A stretch of DNA of 64,000 nt from the NCBI GenBank assembly GCA_948470475.1, contig OX419338.1, positions 822,501 to 886,500 of the forward strand, read 5' to 3'. The position numbers and the translations under genes are program-made. The notes under the pieces are model-generated. The model was not told the origin of the DNA. It worked only from the letters and a program-made list of their open reading frames with translations, and did no database searches. Origin of the DNA: Galaxea fascicularis (taxonomy: Eukaryota; Cnidaria; Anthozoa; Scleractinia; Euphylliidae). Shown here piece after piece: positions 13,701 through 25,320 of this stretch (position 1 is its first letter; every line of letters begins with the position of its first letter).

Positions 13701-15674
13701 TTTATTTTTCTTCTTTGGTTTTCTTTCTTCTCTTTTGTACTTTTGCTTTTTTGTTCTTTAGTCCTAAAAAGATTCTAGAATTGAGAATATATAAGTGAGC
13801 TGTCATGTGTTCATTCATACAGTATATGTCAAGCTCAGAAGACCCTTGCTTTCCTCCTGTTTGATTTCTTTGAATCAGAAGTGTTGATTGTGACAAGCTG
13901 TCTAAAAATTAAAATGACTTGATTTGAGCAACAGTGGCTTCAACTTTTGAATGAAGAGTTCATAATTTGTATTAGCTAGCCTAGTTAGGTTTTTTCTTAG
14001 CTAAATCAACATGCACAAAGAGCACAAACTCAAATCTTCCCAAGGCATTTAGCAGTATAAAAAAATAGTTGGAACATGGGAGTCAATTGAGCTAGGCCTG
14101 AGAATTCTTCTTCCACCTAGCCAGGAAAGTGGAAGGATGCCAATCTCATTCTGATGTTTCATAATGTGAATCAATGTCACTCATGTTTGGTCTCCAAGTA
14201 TTGTGGTATATATTTGCTTCTAAATTCTTGGTGCGCTGTCCAAATCAGTTCAAAGGCAAGTTTTACATTATTTTAACAATGAAATGGATGATGTCAAAAT
14301 ATGCGACAATTATTTTAGTGTGTGAGCCTCACAGTTCCCATTCACCAGTGGGTCACTACCTGCAGGTCTCTTCAATGACTAAAAACAAATTAAATATGAA
14401 AATATTAATGATTGACTGGGTGGACCAATAATAATTATGCTTTTCAATACCTGATTGCTGGAAATGAAGTGGATGTGCTAACTGCAAAGGCAACCAAGTC
14501 TGTCATAGTTGTCATGGTCACTGTGGCTCCTGAACGTGCCATCACTGCTTTGATTACATCACTTTTTGACATGTCCCGTGGCTGGCGATCAAGTTCATCC
14601 ACCAGGATAAACATGTCATCAATGCCAATTCCAAGAACCAAGAAAGGTAGCACACCTACCAAACTGACAAAGGGAACACGACACCACATAGCCAAGCCAA
14701 ACCCAGCTAGTATCCCGAGAGCCACAGCAAAAATTCCTGCATTTGCAAGCAAAGAGTGACCGGTCAGTGGATTCAGAAACTTGCCAAGCATGAAGCAAGC
14801 GAAGCTGATCATGATGGTGAAGGTGATTGAGACGAGGGTGATGTCAGAGCCACTGCTTTCAGCTATGGCATCATCCAGACTTCTTTCACTTGTGTAGTGG
14901 ACCTCAAAGCAAGGTAGATTATCTACAAATTTGGATACTTTGTCAATAAAGTTCTTCTCCCAATTGAGAACTTTCTTGTTACTGTTGTCATCATCAGGAT
15001 CACGGATGAGATACACCATTTGCAGGGCTTTTGCATCAGTGATGCTACTGTTCTGTTGGGTGACAGTGCCAAATATTCGGTTGAAGTTGTACTGGAAAGG
15101 TCGGCCATTGCGCATGAGAATTGTTGTGTTATTGTATGCCCGATTCAGCTCCACTTGAACCTGTGCCAAGGTCTTGTTGTTCAGATTACTTTCATTGTAC
15201 TGCAAAAATTCCAGCGGATTGATCATCATACAGTCATCTACTGACTTAGCTTTGTCTCCTGAAAGTGTGACACAAAAGTCCATATAAGAGTCCAACCCAA
15301 TAACTGCATGATAAGCTTTGAAGGCCTGCTGCAGACATTCAGGAGCAAGAACATTGGGGTGATCAGAAGATGCCACTAGAAGGATGACTTCTTGTCGGTT
15401 ATTTACTCGGAAGTACCTCTGGGCTCTGTTGAGGTCATCTATGGCCTGGCTGTTTTGTGGGATGAACAGTTTTACTGTTCTGTTCTCTGACTGGAACCAG
15501 ACAAACCCCACTGAGCAGACACTTACAAATGCAAGGCATACTGAAATGGTCAGCAATGGACGTTTCGCAATTCTTTCACCAAACCAACCAAAGAAACACT
15601 CCAAAAGACGCACATACCAACTACAGAGTGAGGACCACCAAAAACATGGATTGAACTGACCTGGACAGCGACCA
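4028..15674 (-). CDS. Patched-domain-containing (PTCHD3/RND-like) 12-TM protein, 5' exon not found
   Basis: I predict complement join(15674..14451, 11822..10678, 4737..4028), about 1025 residues plus a missing start. Exon phases agree at both GT-AG introns. The order is TM1 after FGWFGERIAKRPLL, a large loop with Cys residues, sterol-sensing-type TM2-6 with GIGIDD in TM4, a cytosolic loop (YDIKRIRAGRRDFLPCC), TM7, a second large loop, TM8-12 with GFAVDY in TM10, and a hydrophilic C-terminal tail of about 175 residues rich in Glu, Asn and Lys. The conserved Asp residues of TM4 and TM10 are present, so a proton- or ion-driven lipid/sterol transporter role is plausible for the family; the substrate is unknown. 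It is a paralogue of the RND half of the fusion gene at 50825. The true N-terminus must be on an upstream exon ending in phase 2. Confidence 0.9.
4826..4922. mobile_element. Short MITE ending in TTAACCCTTT
   Basis: TTAACCCTTTAACCCCT at the left end is matched in reverse by GGAAAGGGTTAA at the right. The interior GACGAGTAAATCGTCTGGCG is a short hairpin. I recall this pattern as abundant in coral genomes, which I cannot check here. Confidence 0.65.
5147..5595. mobile_element. MITE with ~35-bp imperfect terminal inverted repeats
   Basis: GGGCACCCAACAAGAAACTT at 5147 is matched in reverse at 5560-5595 (GTTGGGTGCCCC and AAATATCCCTCAAAGTTT). The element is about 450 bp with no ORF of its own. Confidence 0.75.
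6511..6539. repeat. 10-bp perfect hairpin
   Basis: TATATTCACC, a 9-base loop, then GGTGAATATA. It follows a TTA-rich simple repeat and is probably a MITE remnant. Confidence 0.8.
6623..7420. mobile_element. MITE with TTTAAAGGGGCA(C/G)TGTCAT ends, interrupted by a SINE
   Basis: TTTAAAGGGGCACTGTCAT at 6623 is matched in reverse by ATGACACTGCCCCTTTAAA at 7402-7420. The tRNA-derived SINE at 6703-7046 lies between them, so it inserted into an existing MITE copy. Confidence 0.8.
6703..7046 (+). mobile_element. tRNA-derived SINE
   Basis: The 5' 75 bp is tRNA-like, with A-box TGGCTCAGTTGG and B-box GGGTTCAATCCCC, ending GGCCGGACCA. A tRNA-unrelated body follows (CACTCAGGGTCTTTAAATAA and so on) and ends in a short TA-rich tail. 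Terminal pairing is imperfect, so I do not call a functional tRNA gene. Confidence 0.85.
8652..10083. mobile_element. Nonautonomous element with ~110-bp terminal inverted repeats
   Basis: The segment 8652-8757 (AAGTTTCAAATTTTAGGTAA, AAATTGACACCA, ACATGAAAGA, CTTGAAACATGGTTCA) recurs in reverse at 9953-10083. A further inverted copy of the subterminal part (GGTTCAAAATCCATACAAATG) lies at 9531. The interior has no transposase. A related partial copy lies at 43130-43200. Confidence 0.75.
10083..10353 (+). mobile_element. tRNA-derived SINE with TTA tail
   Basis: It begins GGTTGGCGCAGTGGTGAGAG (A-box-like), with B-box-like AGGTTTGATTTCC. A body with GCTCCGAGAGG and TACTCCGGTTTTCCCC follows, ending in a (TTA)n tail at 10327-10353. 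I recall this family from stony corals. It sits directly at the edge of the element 8652-10083. Confidence 0.8.
10678..11822 (-). CDS. Exon of Patched-like gene: cytosolic loop, TM7, second loop, TM8-11
   Basis: The exon is 1145 nt, acceptor TTTTACAG|GT, donor GGGAG|GTAAGTC. It completes the split Arg codon after FPAI and continues YFCIYAALTVTLAFLM (TM6), then the YDIKRIRAGRRD loop. The second half has INLVMAVGFAVDYSAHIAHAY in TM10 (20-residue core) and ends in VFMG, where TM12 begins in the next exon. Confidence 0.92.
11823..14450 (-). other. Intron of Patched-like gene
   Basis: This is a 2.6-kb GT-AG intron in phase 2. The only structure I see is a 40-bp near-perfect palindrome at 13178-13217. 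The rest is AT-rich unique-looking sequence. Confidence 0.8.
13178..13217. repeat. 40-bp near-perfect palindrome
   Basis: GAAGGTGATGGCATACCAAT is followed at once by ATTGGTTTGCCACCACCTTC; 18 of 20 positions pair. It lies in an intron of the Patched-like gene. Confidence 0.85.
14451..15674 (-). CDS. Exon of Patched-like gene: TM1, first luminal loop, TM2-6
   Basis: The exon is 1224 nt. On the minus strand the acceptor reads TTTGCAG|T and the donor CAG|GTATTG. It encodes the first membrane segment, the loop with DDCMMINPLEF, and the sterol-sensing-like bundle with LPFLVLGIGIDDMFILVDEL. The exon starts in phase 2, so at least one more 5' exon exists. The open frame continues past the acceptor into the intron, so a start inside that stretch (near 15802) cannot be excluded but is unlikely. 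Confidence 0.9.
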
Positions 15675-15942
15675 CTGCAAATATTAAAAAGCCAATTCAA
15701 TAATAATTTTATTAGGCATAAATAGCCAGAGTTTGAGTTCAAATATTTACTAAAATTCCATTGCACTCCTTTCCACTGGTTATCTTGTGATCTATATGTC
15801 AATGTTAACTGATTTGATCAGATTTGATTTGACCAGAAAATACTGAAAGCAGTACTCTATGGGTAAGGTGAATACAAACCTTCCAAATTTTCAAATTTCC
15901 AGCACCTGTGTTGGTCAGAAGACAATTTCAAGCACACTAGAC

Positions 15943-15987
<45 letters not shown>
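15943..15987. repeat. (TAA)n microsatellite
   Basis: About 15 TAA units in a row. Confidence 0.95.
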
Positions 15988-15990
<3 letters not shown>

Positions 15991-17408
15991 CAGTATATCT
16001 CTCAGCATAACAAAACAGCAGCGTATAACATTCATTGGAGAATCTGCAGGGGTTATGAAATTGAGAAAACTGAGAAGTGGTATGAACACCAGGCAACAAC
16101 AGTAACTTCGAATAGCAAGGTCACAATACTCTGGGACATGCCTGTGCATGCTCATAGGGAAATAAAAGCTAACAGACCTGACATTAGTGTCAAGGACAAG
16201 AAAGAGAGGATACATGCTTATCGCAAAAAACGCTCTGTGGCCCAGACGTTTTTATTTTTGTTTTCGTGTGCAGCAAACAGAGAGGCAATATTTAAACTAC
16301 ATGTAAAACCAAATCAGCAACGGCGAGTGTTCGACATCTGGCACGGTTCCTCTACCACCTAATATTTATATATTTAACACATACATCCGGTTTATAGTAG
16401 CTGTGAAACATGATTAAATTTTTCATATGCTGCACCAGAAAAAGCTGAATTCTTTTTAATGAAGTCTACAAGATTGAGGTTTACTGGCCACTGTTTCAGA
16501 AGCTGAAAATTTCACACAATCGTTTGCTTCTAAAAATATTCTTGAGCAGTTTGGTACATATGACTATACTTGATTGCACTTGAAAATCAACATCGAAAAC
16601 AGCTTTTCCTCAGTCAAAAACAGACAATGCTTTCTGTAGTAATCATGGTCGTTTGCTTAAAGAGAATACCCTTTCTTTGTCATCTTTGTTGCTAGCTGCT
16701 GCAAAATAAAATGTTTACACGTTCGATGATTATCAAAAATTTACATAAATGCTATCATCGATAAGGTCACGTTTTCTACACTCAGTCTTTGTCAAATGTC
16801 TTGGATTGGAATTGTGTCGTCTTCTCAGAGATGGTTGGATGATACTTGTTTGCTAACCCAGTTTGAAAAATGAAGGGAACAAAATAATTAAAATCCACAA
16901 CATTTTTGGTAGCAATCCACAAGGAATCGAGAAAACTTCAATGTGGCTGTTCGCTTAAAAGAAACTCTTTCTTCAAGCAGATTTTTTGCAGCTGCTGTGA
17001 ATGTTGGCATCACAATTTTGTGCAAAAGTCAGTGCAAAAGCCTGTGTTGTGATACCCTGGGTCCTGGGTGGTGGGTGCCTGAGGTTTCTATGATCTGGTG
17101 AATGGAGAAGTGAAAAATGTGTTATTTATTAATTTTATTAAATTAGCAAAGTGTTACTGTACTTCTGTTGACATGTTCTTTCTTCTCATTGGTCATCTCT
17201 GTGACAAGCACGGAACTGATGTGTGCTCAAGCATGAATGTGTGAAGAGGGCGTTCTGGAGAATCGTGGGGTTTGTGGGCAAGTGTTTCCTTCGTGCCTCC
17301 TCCCCCCTCCCATCTCTGTTTAGCTCTCGCCCCATAATTTACCAGCAGAAACGCTTGCTATCCAGGCTGGGCTACAATGGATGGAAAGCAGGAAAAATTG
17401 GCGAGAAC

Positions 17409-17431
17409 ATAATAATAATAATAATAATAAT
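17409..17431. repeat. (AAT)n microsatellite
   Basis: About seven AAT units. Confidence 0.9.
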
Positions 17432-20400
17432 ATTTATCCAGGAAACCCACTTGCCCATGTGGTTTTCAGTGGGGTTCTGCAAATAATAAATGGCAAAATA
17501 AATAAAAATAAATGCTGATCACTCAACTAAAAGCTCAGGAATTATCGACTATATCACACACAAATTCTACCACAAACTAAATATGTTAGAGATGTTCTAT
17601 TACTTTTCAAAATTTCTCTGATTTTGACGAGACAAATTCACTACTTGCTATATGGCTTGTATCAGGTTTACCCAACGAAAAAGCAAGGTTTACCTTTACC
17701 TTAGCCCTGAAACAACTAGCTCAACAAATTACACTTGTGTCCAAAATTCCAGCTGGACACTGAAGAATTGGAAATAATTATGTGTTTTGAGGGTTTTTTC
17801 GATGACAATGAAACAGTTGGTGACCACTTTTGTGTGATTATCAATTGGTCATTGATTGGCCATGTCAACTGATACCAATGACTAACAGGTTTTTTTTTAT
17901 CAATGATACTGTTATGGATTGATGGATTGGTTGATCTCATTGATTGTCATGCCCTGTTCACTGGAACTTTCCCCAACATGGATTTTAATTTAAGTGCACA
18001 TGAGGTAAAAATTATGTTTGCTTATTTGAAAGGGCTTTGAAATTGAATAAGATGGCAGTTTCGTTTTTGAAAGATCTTCCTTTATTCCTGAGATGACATC
18101 ACAAATAGTATCTGGAAATATTTGAGTGATGAAATTCAAACTTATCAGCACCAGTAATGTACATCAGGTAACACACAAAATGGTACGGTCCACTGTGCTG
18201 TTACCATGGCAACAGTTCTGTTTCCTGGTCTAATTCATGCAGGATTCACTTTCCTAGCTTTTGTTTTAATCAAGCCTTTTTCACCTATGATTGATTGACA
18301 TAAAAATGAGAGCCCACGGTGATGCTTTTTGTCAACCCCAAATGAAGTCCACACAAAAGCCTTTAACTCAAGAAAAGTCACTGCAAAATTCCTAATGCAA
18401 AAAAGTTCTTGAATCACAAATTTCAACCCCAAAATTGGCCTGAGTCACACGGCCTTGTCACTACTACAGAATGCCCAAGTACATCCTCTAGGGTTTTATT
18501 TTACCAGTAAAAAAAAAAAAAATTGAAAAGAAGATCATCCAATCAATGAAATGATTACAATTATCTGTAACTGTTATTAACATACCATACAACTTAAGTG
18601 ATGGAAAATATATATCAAAGAACATTGAGGCCTGGCTTCTTGTTCTCGTCTTCAACTCGATAAGCAGCAAGTCACACTTCACTCTTTGAGTAGCAATTTC
18701 ATAATTTGCGCCTCTCAAATTCAACTTTACAGAAACCTGAGTATTGTGTTAGGTTTTTGTACTTGATTTTCATCATTTACAAAGTATGCTTTTATTGCGA
18801 AAAACTGCTAATCTTACAATGAACTAACCACTGTCACAGTGATATGACCGTATACCCCACACACATATATACAAAACACTACATGCTATGTATCCAAGCC
18901 TTCAAATTGTAAACAAAACCCATTTTACTTAAAAGGTCCCTGTAAAACTTCTTTTGTCTTATTTTGAAAAAAACACAAATGGAATCATCTCACTGAATTG
19001 TCTTGCAAAATACTTCTATCATTGATTCCTGGGACACAAAATATCAGTGCGTGCACATGCATTGACAGAGGTTACAACTGACCAGGGGCAACACAGGCAG
19101 GGGAACACACATCACTGAGTGATAATATTTCCTCTCAACTTAGTGATATGTTCCCCTTGATGCGTTTTCTGTGTCCTTTGTCTAGTGCTTTCTATTCTAT
19201 TCTATTGTCTGGTTATTCCAGTTCTTTTTGCTGGTGGAAAATAGTCATGAAACTGGATACGCAAATTTCTTTTAAGGCATTGACCTTTGTGAGAGAACTT
19301 TCTACCAACTTATATGTTCCTATTTATCTGAATGGTAGGATAATTTATTATACGCCACGAGAATCTTCAGGGATTATTTACAGAGTGCAGTAGGAAAGGC
19401 TGCATGAACATCGCTGTGTAATTAAATTTAGATAACAAACAGAAAACTTTATTGATACGTGTTTTGATTGTGGAAGAAAACAGCAATGCATTCGCCATAA
19501 TTTTCTTCTTGTGCAATTCAGAAATTCAGACCAAGTACATCAGGAGTTTTGGTTTTCATATTTGGGTTTGCTGTTTAATAATGCCAAAAGCATAATTTGT
19601 GCATATAAAAGGAAACTGCAAGGGAGGGCCAGTTGGGGGGCACACATATTACTAGCCGCCATTTTGAAGGGGAAAACGCATATCTCTAGGGATATCACAG
19701 GGGGCCCACAAGAGTTGAAAAAAACAAAACAAAACAAAACAAATTAATAATAAAAAATTGAATTATTGGCATAAGGTGATTGTTTCTTGTGGTTTTTACT
19801 CGTGGATATGCTTTTAGCATCCATGAGTGATAGGTCTTCTGTATGGAAATGAATTACCCACTCTGGAGTAACCGGAAGTGAGATAATTAGCCAATCCCAC
19901 ATCACTAGCAAGGGAGACTTCTGACTGCCCAGGAGTGTAAATTTTGTTTGTTTACAATCACATAATTTTGTGTGCTGCGAAATTGGCAACCAAAGGGTTA
20001 GCGATAAAGCTTTCATAAACAGGTCATCAGCAAGCCAAATCAAAAATACTACTCCGAAAAGCAACTCAAGGTGAAGACAACAATCTTGTGTGACATTGAT
20101 TATCATAGTTTTGCGGTCGGTAGAAGTCTTTTTGTGTTGTCCAAGGGTCTGCTTCAGACCGTAGTTAATGCCAAGCTAAATAAATATCACTGTTTTAGTA
20201 AGAGCAACTCATCTTTGATTTGTTGACTTTGTATTTTAGGTTTTTGTTTGCTTCATTTTTTTAAAGAATAAATTGTGTTGTTATCATTCTCTATTCCATG
20301 GTGTTGTTCAACAAGAATGTCTCACCTTTTTCGTTTGCATCATTTCTTCGTTTAACTCAAGTACAACACTGTAATTAATTAATTCTTCCATTTGATGGGT

Positions 20401-20669
20401 ACAGTCGTTGTTTCAAACCTATGATTTTTGTTGTCAGGCGAGATGAATGGTTTGATTAAAAAATTTAGTTTTTGTTTCACCTCAAATGGAAATTTGTCAT
20501 TATACCCCCAAGACTTTTGTCTCCTTTCGTTATATGGGAAATACCTCTGCTAATAAACTACTTGTAGGCAAAATCTGGTAAAGTTTCATGGTGCACTCCT
20601 AATTCACCCTAGCCAGACAAAGCTCCATTGATCAGATTTCCAGTTTCATTTTGAAAATATTAGTATTAA

Positions 20670-20746
20670 GTGGGTAGCCTGTGAACACAGATGTATTTCT
20701 GGTAGTCAGCCCACAGGAAATACATCTGCGTTCGCAGGCTACCCAC
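20670..20746. mobile_element. Hairpin MITE with ~31-bp terminal inverted repeats
   Basis: GTGGGTAGCCTGTGAACACA is matched in reverse by GCGTTCGCAGGCTACCCAC; the arms pair over about 31 bp around a 14-base loop. The whole element is 77 bp. Confidence 0.85.
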
Positions 20747-21890
20747 AAGGCGCTCACAATTAATGGATCATAAGCAAGAGTTAACTAACAATTTTGATTT
20801 CTAGTCTCATTCCATTTGTGCTTGAGGATGCAACCCTAACCACTAAGTTATGTGATTGAAGTCTGTTCAATTTCTATCAGTGAGTCTGAATAAGTCTGCA
20901 ATATAGAGCATTTTCACATGATGTCATCAAATTCTAAAATCGAAAACTAAGGCCTTACGTCACCTATTGTTATTAATGTGCCAACCAGAGGTTTATTGGC
21001 TGTTGAAACAATACATGCTATTGTTTGGTGGCTGGCAAATTTGAATATCAAAAGAAATTTGACGTCAATGTTTGTAAACAAGAAACATCGCTATACCTGA
21101 TAGTTTATCATGTCGGCATGAAAAATACTACGGCCTGGTATGAACAGAAACGGCCCGGAACTGGAACAAGTTGAGATGATTCACTTTAAAGATCGACGTG
21201 TTGTGCAGCTTCGCTCCGTTACAAAAATCGCCCTAAAATAAGCGTTTTATGTGTGAACAAAAGCCCTATCCGATATGGTTTTCGTGCTGGCCCAAGAGCT
21301 ATCCGCTATAGTGTAGACATAGCCTAAAGAGCCACCTGAGTTTTTATCCACATAAGACATAGGTGTTAATTTTATATCTGTTCACAACCTTCCAGCTCAA
21401 TGGCGTCCTTCGTTTGGAAACCAGCATGCTTTGAATTCCACAGTTATGGCACTGTTACGATAATGTTTGTCCAAAAATACATACTTACATGTATCTCATG
21501 ATTTTTAGCCATTTGAGAACTTAATGTAATAGGAAAAGTGTTTATGTAAGTGATTGTTTGTTCATTACACATAACGAGTCGCCTAGATAGCCAAAGTAAG
21601 TTCCAGATGTTTACACTCTTTCCGGCCGCCATATTGGTGTCCCACAGTGGTACACCAAAATATGGCGGATCGATACTGAGCTCTGTACATTTGTGCTGAA
21701 CATTTCGACGAATATCTGAAGTTTAGGATAACGCATAAAGCTAAAACTCGGTCAGCTGACTTCTTTATTCATTTCCTATTTCATCCTAGTTTCTTGACTT
21801 CATTCAATGAACGTTTCTTGACTTTAGTTTTTTATTCCGTGACTGTGAAAACACTCTTTATAATCAGTATATGATGTAACTTTCTGTACT
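20747..21890. other. Unassigned stretch
   Basis: No gene is recognised. Sequence at 21250-21310 (TATCCGATATGG, TATCCGCTATAGTGTAGACA) has short repeated motifs that could be the end of a DNA element. Confidence 0.4.
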
Positions 21891-21892
21891 GC

Positions 21893-22851
21893 AGCGTGAT
21901 GGACAAAACACTGACCCCCAGTCCATTAACTACCCCCAGAAAATACTGTCTCGAATGAGTACTATTCAAATAACTGCCACCTATGTACTTACATTCTACG
22001 TACCTTGTTTGGTTTTCGCACGCACGGCCTCCATCTTGATTATACTCAATGAACAACCGCTTAACGCAAAAAACGCAGTCTCAAATCTAATCCCCCTTGA
22101 GGCTTGAGGACATTTTATGTCTTATTAATTAACCATGAGTAAGGTGGTTTTATAACCGCAGCTGATCCGCACATTTTCTTACACCCGAGCTATTGATCAG
22201 AGCAGAAAGGAGATCGTAGTTCCTCCACTGATTTCAGATAAAATGTAAGACCTAATTTTCGCCTTCCGCGAGTCAAGATGGCGGCTGAATCGGACCACAG
22301 GTAACCCAGGCTCTGTACCTGCCAAAATAGAGGTTTTATATGGGAAAATACAGGGCACATATGGGGCAAAGTTCAAGTCTGGAAATTTGTGAGAAATAGG
22401 AAATTAAAATCGATGTCACTTACCATATGTGTAGTTTTGGTTGTGCTTAATACTCGCAAGGAGTTTTGGAAAATAACGTCCACTTCACCCTCCACACTGA
22501 GAAAAATAGTAAGGTCGGAAGCTGGTCGCCATTTTAGCTCCAATCGCTTGCACTCCAGCCGACTTTTTTTTACGAAAATCGAACCTAGCTGGTAAATAAA
22601 CACGCCAGGCTAGTGGAATAGGAAATGTGCCCTGTATTTTCCCATATAAAACCTCTATTCTAGCAGATACAGAGCCTGGGTTACCTGTGATTAGACAAAA
22701 CATAAACAAGGTGCGTGCAATGTGATTGTATAAATGGCGGTTCCTCGAATAGCACTCATTCGAAATAAAATTTTCTAGGGGTAATCCATTTGAGTAGTCC
22801 AACGGGGTAGTCCATGGACTGGGGGTCAGTGTTTTGTCCATCACCGTATCA
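21893..22851. mobile_element. Outer inverted-repeat element enclosing a second MITE
   Basis: GTGATGGACAAAACACTGAC at 21896 (continuing CCCCAGTCCAT) is repeated in reverse at 22803-22848. The inner element 22296-22689 lies between the arms. Confidence 0.75.
22296..22689. mobile_element. MITE with ~65-bp terminal inverted repeats
   Basis: CACAGGTAACCCAGGCTCTG at the left (continuing to GGGAAAATACAGGGCACAT) is matched in reverse at 22625-22689 with only a few differences. It has no coding capacity, and the arms are well preserved, so it is fairly young. Confidence 0.88.
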
Positions 22852-23119
22852 GTTAGCTCGTGTATCCGAGGGAAGATTTCTTGCCTCTGCACTGATCTCG
22901 AACAGATTTTTGGAGATAAACTTTTGAAGAGGTTCTGGTCTCCGACCTTTTCCCGGTATTTTTCGCAGAAGACAAAGCGAAAACTACATAACATAGTAAC
23001 ACTTATTCAACTTAATTCATGTTTTTGCTCAAAAAATGATGACGTCACAAATGGTTTAAGGAAGAATATACATCACAAAATCAAGAATATCTATTGAAAT
23101 ATTTGAGTGATGCCATTCA

Positions 23120-24780
23120 AACTTGGCACCGTCTGTGAAAGAATTAAAACTAAACGAGAACTCAGTAACCAGTTCCCACAAGCTTTCCAATGCATTTAAT
23201 GTTCACTTTACAACAACTGGAACCAAACATTGCTAATAAAGTACCCCATGTTACTGATGGTTCAAGTTATACTGATTACATTGTTGGCAGCAACACCAGG
23301 TTCTCTTTCAGTCCAATTAGTAGTAGCAATGTTTTCTCTCTCTCATGATCAAATAAATTATCTAAATCCAAAGCAACGGGTCTGGATAATATTTCTGCCA
23401 AACTAATTCGGGAATGTGCGGATCTTATTTCGATTCCTTTATGTAACATTTTCAGTAGGTCTTTAAGTTTTGGTTTATTTCCAGATGACTGGAAACTTGC
23501 TATGGTGACACCATTATTTAACAAAGGTGAGCGAACTGATGTGAATAGTTATCGGCTAATCTCTGTTATCTCAGTGGTAGCTAAAGTGTTCGAGAGAATA
23601 GTGTATGATCAATTATATAGTTTTTTGACTAATGAAGAGATTATCACTAACAATCAGGTTTCCGCTCCTTGCACTTCTAGAAGCGACTGACAGTTGGGCT
23701 TTCAATATAGATCGAGGTAATGTAAATGCAGTGGTTTTCCTGGACTTGAAAAAGGCATTTGATACTGTTGTTCTCGATGCTCTCTTAGCTAAACTTAGTC
23801 TTTATGGAATACAGGAGTCTGCTTATGATTGGTTTAAGTTATATCTAAATAACTGTACCCAGAAATGTCTGTTCTCTGGGATGTGGGGTCCATCAGGGAA
23901 CTATCCTAGGCCCTCTTCTATTTTTGATCTATATAAACGATTTGCCAAATTGTTTATCGATCTGCCAGCCTATTATGTATACAGACGACACCCACATAAC
24001 ATATGCTAACACAGACTTACACTCAATACAATCTAGTCTTACTTGTGATTTAAATAACATCCACAAATGGCTTCTCTGCAACAAACTTACTCTGAATACG
24101 ACTAAAACTGAGTTTATGTTAATTGGTTCTAGACAAAAACTGAGTACTTTATCTGCATCAGTTGAACTTTTGATCGATAATGTTCATGTAAAACAAGTAT
24201 CCACTACTAAATCACTGGGGATTCTTATTGATAATAACATGGCGTCGCGTAGTGATATCGACAATCTATCCAAAAAGATTGCCTCCGGCATTGGCACCAT
24301 AAAGCAAATTAGACCTTTAGTTGCACCAAATATACTACATCACATCTATAATGTCTTGGTGCAACCCCACTTCGATTACTGTAGTATTCTCTGGGGGAAT
24401 TGCGGCAAAACGCTCTCCGAAAAATTACAAAAAGTTTCAGAATCGAAGTGCTCGCATTTTGACTTCTGCCTCCTATGATGCTGACGCTGGGTACTTGTTA
24501 CAACGACTTGGATGGAAAGACCTGAATGCCCAGCGTCAAATTCAAGTAGTTTTAATGGTGTTCAAAGGGGTCTTCAAAGCCCTTAATGATCTGGCTCGTG
24601 ACTACTTATCCTCTAACGATGTTCACTGAGCGGAGTACGTCAGGGTATGTCTTAATGGACTCTACACACATACTGAATGTCCCTTTATCCAGAACCAACT
24701 ACCTTAAAAGGAGCTTTAGCCATAGAGGTGTAACTCTAAGGCACAATCTACCCTGCTATCTAAGACAAGTGAGATAATAA
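23120..24780 (+). pseudogene. LINE reverse transcriptase, frameshifted
   Basis: RT blocks run in order through several frames: ATGLDNIS-like, LISVISVVAKVFERIVYDQL, VVFLDLKKAFDTV, a YTDD box in place of YADD (23980 area), NKLTLNTTKTEFMLIGSRQK, and a C-terminal part (VLVQPHFDYC, SARILT). Stops and shifts break the frame at about 23690, 24000 and 24450. It belongs to the same family as the minus-strand copy at 32160-33410. Confidence 0.88.
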
Positions 24781-24869
24781 CGCTTAAAAATAACTAAGAC
24801 CAATCATACCTACAAAACAAAGAACAAATATTTACAAAATCCGTAAAAAGATAAGTCTTTGGGGCCCTC

Positions 24870-25285
24870 TTAAAAACTTTCAATCGAGTTCAATCTGTGC
24901 AAAGCTAAGGGAAAATTATTCCAAAGTCTCTGGCTAAATGCAGAGAACGCTCTATGTTCGTGAGTCTTAGTAAATGAGCTGGGCTGATATACAAGCACAT
25001 TATTAACAGAGCGCATTGATCTTACGTGAGTACGATAATGTAGTAAAAAAATTAGATAAATAGGCTGGAACAAGGAGGTTGTAGGTTCGATTCCTGCCTG
25101 GGACTCTGATTTCTTTTCAGTTGTCCTTTCGCCCGTTGCCAAGCAACTAGCATATCAGGCTGGAACAAGATTTTTTTAACTATGCGATAGTGAAGTGGGA
25201 GCCGATGAAGGCCAAACAACACCGAGGTGATATGCTGAAACTTATTTAGAGACCTGGGATACAATTCAGTCGAGCAGCTGTGTTA
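24870..25285 (-). pseudogene. 3' end of a CR1/L2-like LINE
   Basis: On the minus strand the last RT-domain motifs are visible: LHRLPLHYRIVKKILF, HYRTHVRSMRSVNN, EHRAFSAFSQRLWNN. The element is 5' truncated. It is followed by the AAAT tail region that belongs to the next copy. Confidence 0.75.
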
Positions 25286-25320
25286 AATAAATAAATAAAT
25301 AAACAAATAAATAAATAAAT
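25286..25320. repeat. (AAAT)n run, probable LINE tail
   Basis: Eight or so AAAT units, one of them AAAC, at the 3' end of the minus-strand LINE. Confidence 0.85.

Larger units (their letters stand above)
15675..20660. other. 5 kb without recognised genes
   Basis: This stretch lies upstream of the first recognised exon of the minus-strand Patched-like gene and should contain its 5' exon and promoter, but I could not identify either. It holds simple repeats at 15943-15987 and 17409-17431. Confidence 0.5.

Noticed and set aside
15675..15802. Start codon of the Patched-like gene at 15802
   Set aside because: The frame is open there, but the sequence is intron-like and a good acceptor lies at 15675-15676; homologous proteins begin shortly before TM1 with other sequence.
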